The notes under the pieces: generated by a model
The model's database searches: none
Seen by the model: only the letters and a program-made list of their open reading frames with translations
Told to the model about the DNA's origin: nothing
Shown: in pieces, positions 15,533 through 25,000 of the stretch
Numbering within the stretch: position 1 is the first letter of the stretch
Layout: the number at the start of each line of letters is the position of its first letter
Source: Echinicola jeungdonensis
GTDB taxonomy: Bacteria > Bacteroidota > Bacteroidia > Cytophagales > Cyclobacteriaceae
Assembly: GCF_030409905.1 (NCBI RefSeq)
Contig: NZ_JAUFQT010000001.1
Location: 1,820,001-1,884,000, forward strand
Length of the DNA stretch: 64,000 bases
Direction of reading: 5' to 3'
Translations under genes and position numbers: made by a program

Positions 15533-17085
15533 ATGTTAAGTTCTATATCTTCTCCTGTTTCGTCCAGGAATTTATACTCCGTCACCGGTAGTGAAGAATC
15601 TTTGATCAGTTTTACCCATTTGAAATATTTAAAAAACCATTTCACCCTTTTTGAAATAATGCCATTTGTAAAGTAGGCATGAAGGTAAGGGTGTAAACCA
15701 ATTTTTATATGGGATACGTTTTGGTGAACAGCCATATAATCAAGGTCTTTTTCCAGCTTATCCGCTACCAATATGGAGGCTTGGATTTTTCCGGTTCCGT
15801 TACAAGCGGGGCAAGTTTCCTTGGTAATAATATTGACCTCAGGTCTTACCCGTTGTCTGGTGATTTGCATCAAACCGAATTTCGTCAGGGGAAGCACCGT
15901 GTTTTTGGACCGGTCTTCTTTCATTTCTGATTTCATCGCTTCGTAAACAGCCTTTTTATTTTCGGCTTTTTTCATATCAATGAAATCTATTACGATAATA
16001 CCTCCCATATCCCGTAGGCGAAGCTGTCTTGCAATTTCTTTGACAGCCACCAGGTTAGTTTTCAAGGCGGTGGTTTCCTGGTCACTTTCCTGATTGGACT
16101 TGTTGCCACTGTTGACGTCAATGACGTGAAGGGCTTCGGTATGTTCTATTATCAGGTACCCACCATGCGGCAGGCTTACCGATTGTCCAAATAGACTCTT
16201 GATTTGCTTTTCAATTCCAAAACTTTCAAAGAGCTTAGCTTTTCCGTTGTAAAGCTTAACAATTTTTTCCTTTTCAGGGGCAATGGATCTTATATAAGAC
16301 CTTATCTGATCGAAAATTACTTCATCCTCTACCGTGATTGCATCGAATGATTCGTTGAGCAGGTCTCTGACGATAGAGCTGGCCATACTCATTTCTCCAA
16401 TGACTTTGTCTTTGCTTTTGGCCTTCATCAGTTTTTTCATTCCATCTTCCCAGCTGTTAAGCAGGTTCCTCAAGTCTTTGTCCAACTCAGTGACGGACTG
16501 ACTTTCGGCGACGGTTCGAATGATCACGCCAAAATTGGCGGGTTTGATCGAAGTGATGAGTCGTGCCAATCTCCTTCTTTCTTCAGCGCTCCTGATTTTT
16601 TTGGAGACGTTGACATTATTGGAAAAGGGCACCAGCACCAAATAGCGACCGGCAAGGGAGAGCTCACAGGATAGTCGTGGGCCTTTCGTTGAGATCGGCT
16701 CCTTTACAACCTGAACTAAAATTTGATTGTTTCTAGAAAGGACTTGAGAAATCTTCCCCAGCTTTTCTATTTCAGGTTCCAGTTCAAAACCCTTTAAAGT
16801 AACATTGGCCGAATGATTGTTTCGGATCTGTTTGGTGTGTTTTATTAAACTTTTCACCTTTGGACCCAAATCCTGATAATGAAGGAATGCATCTTTTTCG
16901 TATCCCACATCAATAAAAGCTGCATTCAGCCCATTGACGATTTTACGGACCGTTCCCAGATACATGTCCCCCACTTTAAACTGATTGCCTTCCTCGTCAG
17001 AGTGAAGTTCAACCAGGCCTTTGTTTTTTAAAAGGGCTATTCGACTTCCGTTTTGAGCAGAATCAATTACTAATTCCGTACTCAA
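15514..17085 (-). CDS. rng: Ribonuclease E/G family protein (RNase G)
   Basis: A 523-residue endoribonuclease for rRNA and mRNA processing. It starts MSTELVIDSAQNGSRIALLKN, followed by an S1-like domain (about 38-125, KVGDMYLGTVRKIVNGLNAAF). The DNase I-like catalytic centre has DVNSGNKS and IVIDFIDM carrying the metal-binding Asp residues, and a zinc-link CPACNGTG lies near residue 430. There is no long RNase E-type C-terminal scaffold, so RNase G is the better name. The gene for the basic 29-residue protein lies just upstream on the same strand. Confidence 0.92.
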   Translation of the reverse strand: MSTELVIDSAQNGSRIALLKNKGLVELHSDEEGNQFKVGDMYLGTVRKIVNGLNAAFIDVGYEKDAFLHYQDLGPKVKSLIKHTKQIRNNHSANVTLKGFELEPEIEKLGKISQVLSRNNQILVQVVKEPISTKGPRLSCELSLAGRYLVLVPFSNNVNVSKKIRSAEERRRLARLITSIKPANFGVIIRTVAESQSVTELDKDLRNLLNSWEDGMKKLMKAKSKDKVIGEMSMASSIVRDLLNESFDAITVEDEVIFDQIRSYIRSIAPEKEKIVKLYNGKAKLFESFGIEKQIKSLFGQSVSLPHGGYLIIEHTEALHVIDVNSGNKSNQESDQETTALKTNLVAVKEIARQLRLRDMGGIIVIDFIDMKKAENKKAVYEAMKSEMKEDRSKNTVLPLTKFGLMQITRQRVRPEVNIITKETCPACNGTGKIQASILVADKLEKDLDYMAVHQNVSHIKIGLHPYLHAYFTNGIISKRVKWFFKYFKWVKLIKDSSLPVTEYKFLDETGEDIELNIKSEAS

Positions 17086-17156
17086 ATCGTGTCTCCTTTT
17101 TTATGTTAATGAACGTGTTCGTTTTAGAGTAAAAAACCCAAAAAGGAAGAAGTGTA

Positions 17157-17246
17157 TTACTTCTTCTTATGTCTGTTTTTTCTCAGTCTTTTTTTACGCT
17201 TGTGCGTAGAGATCTTATGTCTTTTTCTTTTTTTACCGCAAGGCAT
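17157..17246 (-). CDS. 29-residue highly basic AURKAIP1/COX24-domain protein
   Basis: The reading frame MPCGKKRKRHKISTHKRKKR continues to 29 residues, of which most are Lys, Arg or His. This matches the tiny AURKAIP1/COX24-type proteins annotated in Bacteroidota, related in sequence to the C-terminal part of the mitochondrial small-subunit protein mS38. A ribosome-associated role is plausible from that relation and from the basic composition, but is inference. It lies 71 bp upstream of the RNase G gene and 29 bp after the TPR gene, on the same strand. It is shorter than most gene finders report. Confidence 0.85.
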   Translation of the reverse strand: MPCGKKRKRHKISTHKRKKRLRKNRHKKK

Positions 17247-17275
17247 AGTCTTCTAAATTTAAGTTTAACAATATT

Positions 17276-18094
17276 TTATAATTGTCCCAGGTAGTTGTCC
17301 ACACTTGAAATGATCATGGGATCATCGGTAATGCTTTTCACCTTCTGAAACTGTTCTTTTGCTTTGTTTTTTTGTTTGGATTCAAAATAACTTACTCCCA
17401 AATAGAACTGACCCTGAATATGGTCAGGATGATATTTCACCAAGTCCTCAAATCGGCCTACCGCCTTTTTGTACTGGCCTGATTGCATGGATAAAATTCC
17501 CATGTTGAATAAGGCCTCTCTATTTTGAGGATCTTTTTCCAATATCTCCCTGATCATCATGATCCCCTGCATAGGATTGGATGATGACACATAGGTCATG
17601 GCCACCTTCGTTTTGAGATCCAAGCGGGAGGGATCATTTTCCAATACCTTATTCAGGTATTTTCGGGTCTGATTAGCAAGGTAAGTTGCTTTCTCATCCT
17701 CCATGGCAAAGCCAAAAGCCTCATAATAGGCATTCCCGGCTTTTTCCCATGACTTGATTTCCGGAAATTTCTCAGCCCTCTGTGCTAAAACGTAAGCAGC
17801 ACTGTCATACATGCCGGAACTCACATAGAAAGAAGCAATTGAATCTGCAAAGATAGCAAATTTTTCTTTATTTTCTACTTTCTCAAGTTTTGCACTTAAT
17901 TGGGCCAACTTTTCCCTGTCAGAAAGGGACAATTCTGCACTATGAATTTCCTCTGCTGAAGCAGAAGCCGCAGTATCGACCTGCTCAAAGTTTTCATTCT
18001 CTTCCGTGTTGTCCACTACTACCCTTGGCAAGGAGTAGAGGATACCCACTGCAATAATGACCACTATAAGCAGGATGACTTGCGACTTTTTCAT
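17276..18094 (-). CDS. Membrane-anchored TPR protein
   Basis: A 272-residue protein with one N-terminal transmembrane anchor (SQVILLIVVIIAVGILYSLP) and a periplasm-facing body. After an acidic/Ala-rich linker come several tetratricopeptide repeats, the clearest being the last three (DLKTKVAMTYVSSSNPMQG, REALFNMGILSMQSGQYKKA, IQGQFYLGVSYFESKQKNKA). It probably mediates protein-protein contacts; no catalytic motif is seen. It lies between the HU gene (21 bp upstream) and the basic mini-protein on the same strand, suggesting one transcript. Confidence 0.8.
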   Translation of the reverse strand: MKKSQVILLIVVIIAVGILYSLPRVVVDNTEENENFEQVDTAASASAEEIHSAELSLSDREKLAQLSAKLEKVENKEKFAIFADSIASFYVSSGMYDSAAYVLAQRAEKFPEIKSWEKAGNAYYEAFGFAMEDEKATYLANQTRKYLNKVLENDPSRLDLKTKVAMTYVSSSNPMQGIMMIREILEKDPQNREALFNMGILSMQSGQYKKAVGRFEDLVKYHPDHIQGQFYLGVSYFESKQKNKAKEQFQKVKSITDDPMIISSVDNYLGQL

Positions 18095-18115
18095 AAGTGG
18101 GGATTGCTGTCAGGA

Positions 18116-18424
18116 TTAATCCTGAAGCGCTACTTCTTTAACTCTTTGACTGTTTTTGATTTTGTCGATGAACACTTTGGATGGCTTGAAAGCGGGAACA
18201 TAATGCTCATCAATCACAATGGCAGTGTTCTTAGAGATATTTCTGGCGATTTTCTTTGCACGTTTCTTGTTGATGAAACTGCCAAATCCTCTGACATAAA
18301 TATTCTCTCCCTCTGACATAGAATCTTTTACCACTTTGAAGAATGCCTCAATAGTCTGAGTTACATCATCCTTCTGAATTCCTGTCTTGTCCGAAATCTT
18401 AGTAATTACCTCTGCTTTTGTCAC
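18116..18424 (-). CDS. hup: HU/IHF family DNA-binding protein
   Basis: A 102-residue nucleoid protein with the typical start (TKAEVITKISDKTGI), dimer core (ENIYVRGFGSFINKKR) and beta-arm (NISKNTAIVIDEHYVPAFKPS). It lacks the usual RNPxT arm tip: the arm reads ARNISKNTAIVIDEH, as is frequent in Bacteroidota HU. Its start is GTG at 18424. It bends DNA and may help organise the chromosome. An acidic/hydrophobic C-terminal tail (RVKEVALQD) extends beyond the core. Confidence 0.9.
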   Translation of the reverse strand: MTKAEVITKISDKTGIQKDDVTQTIEAFFKVVKDSMSEGENIYVRGFGSFINKKRAKKIARNISKNTAIVIDEHYVPAFKPSKVFIDKIKNSQRVKEVALQD

Positions 18425-18556
18425 TGTATGTAAATTTTAAATTGATTGAATTAGCTTAACAATCTATTAACCAACTAATTTTGGGACTGCAAATTTAAAT
18501 GAAGGTTTTCAATATAAAAACAAATTCATGAAAATTAGCTTCATTTGTTGAACGAA

Positions 18557-19657
18557 ATGTTGATCCATAAAATTTCAAAAGATTTGAATTTCAGCTATTT
18601 TGCAAATAAGCTTCTCCAATGGTACCCCCAAAACAAAAGAAATCTACCCTGGAGGGATACCCAAAATCCATATATCATTTGGTTGTCAGAAATTATTCTT
18701 CAACAGACCCGCGTGGCTCAGGGCTTGCCTTATTTTGAGAAATTTCTCAAGGAATACCCTTCGGTACAGGACCTGGCCCAGGCGCCCATGGATGAGGTAA
18801 TGAGATTATGGCAAGGCTTGGGATATTATAGCCGAGCTCGTAATTTACACCAGTGTGCAAAAGAGGTAACGGAAAATTTTGAAGGCTATTTTCCGGACAA
18901 TTACAAAGATCTTCTTCAGCTAAAAGGGGTTGGCAGTTATACCGCTGCAGCTATTGCTTCCTTTGCCTTTAAAGAACGTGTAGCCGTTTTAGACGGCAAC
19001 GTTTTCCGGGTTTTGAGCCGGTATTTTGGGTTAGGGACAGACATCAGCAGCACCCAAGGCAAAAAAGAGTTTGAAAAACTAGCCAACCAAATTATCCCAG
19101 AGAATGAGCCAGACCAATATAACCAGGCAATAATGGAATTTGGGGCATTGCAGTGCAGTCCAAAGAATCCTGATTGTAGCATATGTCCTCTCCAAAAAGG
19201 TTGTTTTGCTCATAAACATCATCTAATTGACCAACTTCCCTATAAGGCCAAAAAAATTAAAGTCACTACCCGGGCTTTTCTATATCATCATATCACTTGC
19301 GGAGAACATGTTATTGCCCGCAAAAGAGGGCCAAAAGATATTTGGCAAGGTTTATTTGATTTCCCGTTGACAGAATTTTCTAACCCGGGGGAAATTAATC
19401 CGGAGGCATCTCAGCTGGGCCATGAACTTCAGTCCTTTAATCCGACAATTCGATTTGATAGTGAAAAGACTTACAAACATATACTGACCCATCAAAAAAT
19501 TTTTTCAAACTTTGCATCCTTTCAAATTCCTGAAGAGCATTTTAATGCCCTGGAACAATGGGCTAGAAAAAATGGTTATTTCCCTTGCACCAGGAAACAA
19601 TTGGAGGATTTGGGTAAACCAAAACTGATTGTGCGTTATTTGAACGATAAAAAATAA
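18557..19657 (+). CDS. mutY: A/G-specific adenine glycosylase
   Basis: About 366 residues. It removes adenine opposite 8-oxoguanine. The helix-hairpin-helix LQLKGVGSYTAAAIASFAF with the catalytic Asp in VLDGNVFR is visible, as is the [4Fe-4S] loop C-x6-C-x2-C-x5-C in CSPKNPDCSICPLQKGC. A C-terminal NUDIX-like domain for 8-oxoG recognition follows (FLYHHITCGEHVIARKRG). I chose the ATG at 18557; a TTG 12 bp upstream is possible. It is the first of the mutY-ssb-gldE row conserved in Bacteroidota. Confidence 0.94.
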   Translation: MLIHKISKDLNFSYFANKLLQWYPQNKRNLPWRDTQNPYIIWLSEIILQQTRVAQGLPYFEKFLKEYPSVQDLAQAPMDEVMRLWQGLGYYSRARNLHQCAKEVTENFEGYFPDNYKDLLQLKGVGSYTAAAIASFAFKERVAVLDGNVFRVLSRYFGLGTDISSTQGKKEFEKLANQIIPENEPDQYNQAIMEFGALQCSPKNPDCSICPLQKGCFAHKHHLIDQLPYKAKKIKVTTRAFLYHHITCGEHVIARKRGPKDIWQGLFDFPLTEFSNPGEINPEASQLGHELQSFNPTIRFDSEKTYKHILTHQKIFSNFASFQIPEEHFNALEQWARKNGYFPCTRKQLEDLGKPKLIVRYLNDKK

Positions 19658-19709
19658 TCCTTAATTTTATTGAGTAAGCTTTTTACTCTAAAACCAAAAT
19701 AAACAAACT

Positions 19710-20168
19710 ATGGCCGGTGTAAACAAGGTGATTTTAGTGGGCAATCTGGGCAAGGACCCGGAAGTAAGGCATTTGGAGAGCGGCAGTGTTGTAGCCAATC
19801 TTACCCTTGCCACTACCGAAGCATATAAAGACAGAAATGGCAACCGAGTAGAAAATACAGAGTGGCATGACCTGGAGCTTTGGGACGGGCAAGCCAAAGT
19901 TGCCGAGCAATATCTAAGGAAAGGAAGCCAAATATTTGTGGAAGGTAAAATCAAAACAGATACTTGGCAGGATGAACAGGGCAATAACAGAAAGAGAACC
20001 AAGATCCGGGTGTTGAGTTTCACCATGTTAGGATCCAAGGGAGGCGCCGAAAATAATTCGAATTCAAGTGGCTCCAATACCATGAGCCAGCCCAATACAG
20101 GTCAACAACAACCTGCTTCCATGCCATCCGGAAGTAATATGGAAGAGGAAGATGATCTGCCATTCTAA
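19710..20168 (+). CDS. ssb: Single-stranded DNA-binding protein
   Basis: A 152-residue OB-fold protein (MAGVNKVILVGNLGKDPEVR, VANLTLATTEAY, EWHDLELW, GSQIFVEGKIKT). A Ser/Asn/Gln-rich linker ends in the acidic tip EEEDDLPF used to recruit replication and repair partners. Normal length. It lies 52 bp after mutY and before gldE. Confidence 0.96.
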   Translation: MAGVNKVILVGNLGKDPEVRHLESGSVVANLTLATTEAYKDRNGNRVENTEWHDLELWDGQAKVAEQYLRKGSQIFVEGKIKTDTWQDEQGNNRKRTKIRVLSFTMLGSKGGAENNSNSSGSNTMSQPNTGQQQPASMPSGSNMEEEDDLPF

Positions 20169-20232
20169 TAATCAATAGTAAGATTATTGTGGATAAATCA
20201 TTAATTTTGCAAAAAAATAGTATTACTGCTTG

Positions 20233-21582
20233 ATGGACGATCCATACCCGAGTATCATGATTCTGGCTGAAATCAACCAGGTTTCAGCCAGTTATATCAT
20301 TGTTAACAGTCTTATTTTCTTAGCACTTCTTTGTTCCTCAGCTTTGGTTTCAGGTTCTGAGGTTGCATTTTTTTCTTTGTCCCATGAAGACCTGAATACC
20401 CTAAACTCCGAATCAGACGAAAAGTCAGAATTGGTCATCAAGTTGATTGAGGCTCCTCAAAGATTGCTCAGCACCATATTGATCCTAAATAACCTGATCA
20501 ATATTGGGATTGTCACATTGACGACTTTTGTGACCTGGAGTTTGTTTGGGCTCACCACCACCGGTATTGTGGTAATATTGGTCCAAACCATTGGGGTGAC
20601 ATTTGCCATCGTATTTTTTGGGGAAATCGTCCCAAAAGTATATGCCAATAATGCAAGGGTGACCTTTTCCAAGTTAATGGCTAAAACCCTAAACCTTTTT
20701 TCCATACTTCTTAGCCCGCTTTCTGCATTTCTTATGGCCATCAGTAATATCATTGAAAGGAGAATTGAACGTAAAGGTTATACACTATCTGTCAACGAAC
20801 TCCATCAAGCTTTGGAGATAACTGCTGACAATACCACAGAAGGGGAAAAAGACATTTTTAAGGGTATTGTAAATTTTGGCACCCTATCTGTAAAACAGGT
20901 TATGAGGTCCAGGATGGATATTACCGCGGTAGATGAAGAGATGGATTTCCACGAGTTGATGGACAAAATTAATAAGAGCGGCTATTCCAGAATCCCCGTT
21001 TATACTGAGACTATCGATAATATTAAAGGCATTCTTTATATCAAGGATTTGCTATACCACATTGAAAAAGAAGAGGATTTCCAATGGCAGAACCTTACCA
21101 GGAAAGGTTTTTTTGTGCCAGAAAACAAAAAAGTGGATTCCCTGTTGAAAGATTTTCAAAACAAACGTGTCCATATGGCCATAGTGGTGGATGAATATGG
21201 AGGAACTTCAGGCCTGGTCACTTTGGAGGATCTCATTGAGGAAATTATTGGGGAAATCAACGATGAATTTGATGAGGGTGATGATCAATATTTCCAGCAA
21301 ATAGATGAAAGCACATTTATTTTTGAAGGAAAAGTGTCCCTAAATGATTTCTGCAAAAAGCTTGATTTGGATCCTCAATGTTTTGATGAGGTAAAAGGAG
21401 ATAGTGAATCCCTTGGAGGATTATTATTGGAAATAAATGCTAAACTTCCCAAGAGCGGATCCAAAATCCAGTTTGAAAGGTTCCATTTTACCATCCTTGC
21501 GGTGGATGCAAGAAAGATAAAGAAAGTCAAAGTGCATATCCAGTCTCCGGAAACGGATGATATTGTAGCCAATGAAGATTGA
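20233..21582 (+). CDS. gldE: Gliding motility-associated CNNM/CBS transporter-like protein
   Basis: About 449 residues: an N-terminal DUF21/CNNM membrane domain with four hydrophobic helices (to about residue 190, including [15 protein letters not shown] and [13 protein letters not shown]), a CBS-domain pair (about 205-340, [16 protein letters not shown] and [20 protein letters not shown]) and a C-terminal CorC/HlyC domain. The family contains Mg/Co efflux-related proteins. Its position directly after mutY-ssb is the conserved setting of gldE, first described in Flavobacterium johnsoniae gliding. The usual partner gldD is not found downstream. I use the ATG at 20233; a TTG directly before it is possible. 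Confidence 0.88.
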   Translation: MDDPYPSIMILAEINQVSASYIIVNSLIFLALLCSSALVSGSEVAFFSLSHEDLNTLNSESDEKSELVIKLIEAPQRLLSTILILNNLINIGIVTLTTFVTWSLFGLTTTGIVVILVQTIGVTFAIVFFGEIVPKVYANNARVTFSKLMAKTLNLFSILLSPLSAFLMAISNIIERRIERKGYTLSVNELHQALEITADNTTEGEKDIFKGIVNFGTLSVKQVMRSRMDITAVDEEMDFHELMDKINKSGYSRIPVYTETIDNIKGILYIKDLLYHIEKEEDFQWQNLTRKGFFVPENKKVDSLLKDFQNKRVHMAIVVDEYGGTSGLVTLEDLIEEIIGEINDEFDEGDDQYFQQIDESTFIFEGKVSLNDFCKKLDLDPQCFDEVKGDSESLGGLLLEINAKLPKSGSKIQFERFHFTILAVDARKIKKVKVHIQSPETDDIVANED

Positions 21583-22056
21583 CAAATAATTGGAGATTAT
21601 CCCTTTTGCAAAAAATCGCAGCGCATGGGGAGGGGCTTGGTTTTTTATACCTGGTCAAATATTGGACTTATTAAAAAAAAAATAGGAATACCGAATTTGC
21701 CCTTTTTTGAAGGAAAAATTCTAAACAGAAAGAGTGAAATCCATTTTTTTTGAAAAAAATTTAATTTTCAATAAATTTTGTTGAAATTGGCTTTTTAGCT
21801 AAAAATTCCCCTTCATTTACACAATATTCAAGCAAACCAGTTGATTTTTAAATCAGTTCTAAGTATTATTGCGTAAAATTAAAAATCATCGGCTCCTTTT
21901 ACGGCTTGATTTACATTTTAATAATCGCAAATAATCTTTGCTAATTTGGTTATTAATGCATTTTTTTTGTTCTTTTGTTGCCGAGATTTTAAAAAAAGAA
22001 AATTTCTTTGTAATTTATTCAATCGAATTTACAAACCTATTTAAATAATACTAACT
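21583..22056. other. AT-rich leader region upstream of gltB
   Basis: 474 bp without a supportable gene. It is strongly AT-rich with long A and T runs. It presumably carries the gltBD promoter, but I could not assign a clear -33/-7 pair or a known riboswitch. Confidence 0.4.
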
Positions 22057-25000
22057 ATGAATGAAGGATTATACCATTCACAGTTTGAACATGACTCCTG
22101 CGGGATTGGGGCTGTGGTCAATGTGAAAGGCAACAAAAGCCATGAGACGATAAGCGATGCGCTTTTTATGCTGAGCAATATGGAGCATAGAGGGGGACGA
22201 GGCAGTGATCCTAAAACCGGAGATGGTGCAGGTATTTTGATTCAAATACCCCATGATTTTTTGAAGGAGGTAACCCAGCGCGCGGGTTTTGATCTTCCCG
22301 AAGAGGGAAGCTATGGCGTAGGCATGACTTTTTTCCCTAGAAACAAGCAATTACATAAAAAATCAAAAAACCAGCTAAACAAGATTCTTGAGGAGCTGGA
22401 TTTTGAGCTAATTGGCTACAGAGAAGTGCCAGTTGATGAAACCGTACCCGGTTCAGGTGCTTTGGAAGTAATGCCAAATATTGAACAACTATTTGTAAAA
22501 CATAAGGATGGACTGACAGGCCAAGCGCTTGAGCGTAAATTATTCATCCTTAGGAATTACGCGACCAAGGTTATCAATTCAACCATCCCCGGGGTCAACA
22601 GATCTTTCTATTTTGCCAGCTTCAGCGGCAAAACTTTGATCTACAAAGGCCAGTTGAAAACAGACCAGGTTTTGGCGTTCTATAAGGATCTTCAAAACAA
22701 TAAAATTACTTCAGCCCTGGCGCTTGTTCACTCCAGGTTCTCTACCAACACTTTCCCTAACTGGAGATTGGCCCAGCCATTCCGTTATATTTCCCATAAC
22801 GGGGAAATCAATACCATCCGTGGTAACCTCAACAAGATGAGGTCCAAGGAGGCCTTGATGAAATCGGAATTGTTCACCGATGATGAATTGGACAAAATGA
22901 TGCCGATTACCAATTCTACTTACTCCGACTCCGCTAACCTGGATTCCATGGTGGAATTGTTGACATTGGCTGGAAGGCCACTTCCTCATGTAATGATGAT
23001 GTTGGTGCCTGAGGCTTGGCAGGACAATAAGCTGATGGACAAAAACCGTAAGGCATTTTACAAGTTCCACTCTACTTTGGTAGAGCCTTGGGACGGACCT
23101 GCGGCCCTATTGTTTACAGATGGAAAATCACTTGGTGCTACCCTGGACCGTAACGGTTTGAGACCACTTCGTTATTTCACCACTTCTGATGACCGTTTGA
23201 TTTTATCTTCTGAGGCAGGTGCTCTCCCAATCCGTGAGGCCACTGTGACCCAAAAAGGTAGAATTAGCCCTGGAAAAATGATCCTGGCTGACTTGGAAAA
23301 AGGCAAGGTCATGTTTGATGAAGAAGTTAAGGCTTCTGTTTGTGACAACAAACCTTATGATTCTTGGGTGAGAAAAGAAAGGATCAAGTTAAGATTGGTG
23401 CCCAATCCAAAATCACTATCCCAGCCTTACAACACCCAGGATATCAAATTGAGACAAACCATTTTTGGTTATACCACTGAAGATATCAAAACTATCCTGG
23501 CACCTATGGGAGACACTGCTTACGAACCACTTGGTTCAATGGGAGCGGATACTCCTCCAGCAGTCCTTTCAAAGCAAAGCCAGCATATTTCCAATTACTT
23601 TAAGCAACTCTTTGCCCAGGTAAGTAACCCGCCAATTGACCCTATTCGTGAGCGGATGGTGATGTCATTGTTTACCAAAATCGGTAAAGGATACAATATC
23701 CTGGAAGAAAGTCCTAAGCATACCCGTCAGATTCATATTTCACAGCCGGTATTGCTCAATGAAGATTTGGAAAAAATTAAGGGACTTGAAAGCAAAGGAT
23801 ACAGGGCCAAAACCCTATATGCCCACTTCAAGGCAGACCACAAGTCTGGCAGAATGTTGGAGGCCCTTAATGAGCTTTGCCAAAATGCTGTAGATGCCAT
23901 CAATGAGGGTTACAATGTGCTGATTATCTCCGATAGAGATACTTATCAGGGTGTTGCCCCAATTCCTTCACTATTGGCAGTAGGTGCTGTTCACCACCAT
24001 TTGGTGAATGAAAAGCTAAGAACTAAAGCAGGCCTTATTGCTGAGGCGGGTGATGTAAGAGAAACACATCACTTTGCAACCTTGGTTGGTTATGGTGCTA
24101 GCGCCATTAACCCTTACTTAGCACTTGAATCTTTGGTTCACCTTAATGAAATTGGAGCCTTATCCAAGAAATTTGAGGAACAAGAGTTATTTGAAAATTA
24201 TCAGACCGCAATTGGTAAAGGCTTGTTAAAAGTCCTTTCCAAAATGGGAATCAGTACCCTGCAGTCTTACCAAAGTGCGCAGATTTTTGAAGCCGTTGGT
24301 CTTGGACCTGAGGTGATCGAAAGATGCTTCAAAGGTACCATCAGTAGAATCAGCGGGGTTTCCTTTGACGAATTGGCCGAGGAGGTATTGACTCGTCACA
24401 ATGCTGCTTACCAGACCGATGGGCCATTGTTGGAGACCGGTGGTGTTTACCAGTGGAAACGTAGAGGTGAAAAACACCTTTTCAATCCAGATACTATCCA
24501 CCTGCTTCAAAAGTCAACCAAAAACAACGACTATAAAATTTACAAGCAGTTTGCTGAGAAGATCAATGACCAGACCAAAGATGCACTGACTATCAGAGGT
24601 CTCTTTGAATTTAAGAAGCGTATTTCTATTCCTATTGATGAAGTAGAACCTGCTGAAAATATTATGAAGCGATTTGCCACAGGTGCGATGTCCTTTGGGT
24701 CCATTTCCCACGAGGCTCACACTACCTTGGCAATTGCAATGAACAGAATCGGCGCCAAATCCAACAGTGGTGAAGGCGGGGAGGATGAAGTTCGATTTGA
24801 AAGAAAAGAAAATGGTGACTGGGAAAGATCTGCTATCAAGCAGGTGGCTTCCGGTAGATTTGGGGTGACCAGTAATTACCTGACCAATGCCGAAGAAATC
24901 CAGATCAAAATGGCCCAAGGAGCTAAACCTGGAGAAGGTGGACAGCTTCCTGGCCACAAGGTTGATGATTGGATCGGTAAGGTAAGGCACTCTACTCCAG

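Noticed and set aside
21583..22056. Possible riboswitch or attenuator before gltB
   Set aside because: No conserved riboswitch core, no leader-peptide frame and no strong hairpin followed by a T-run could be identified.
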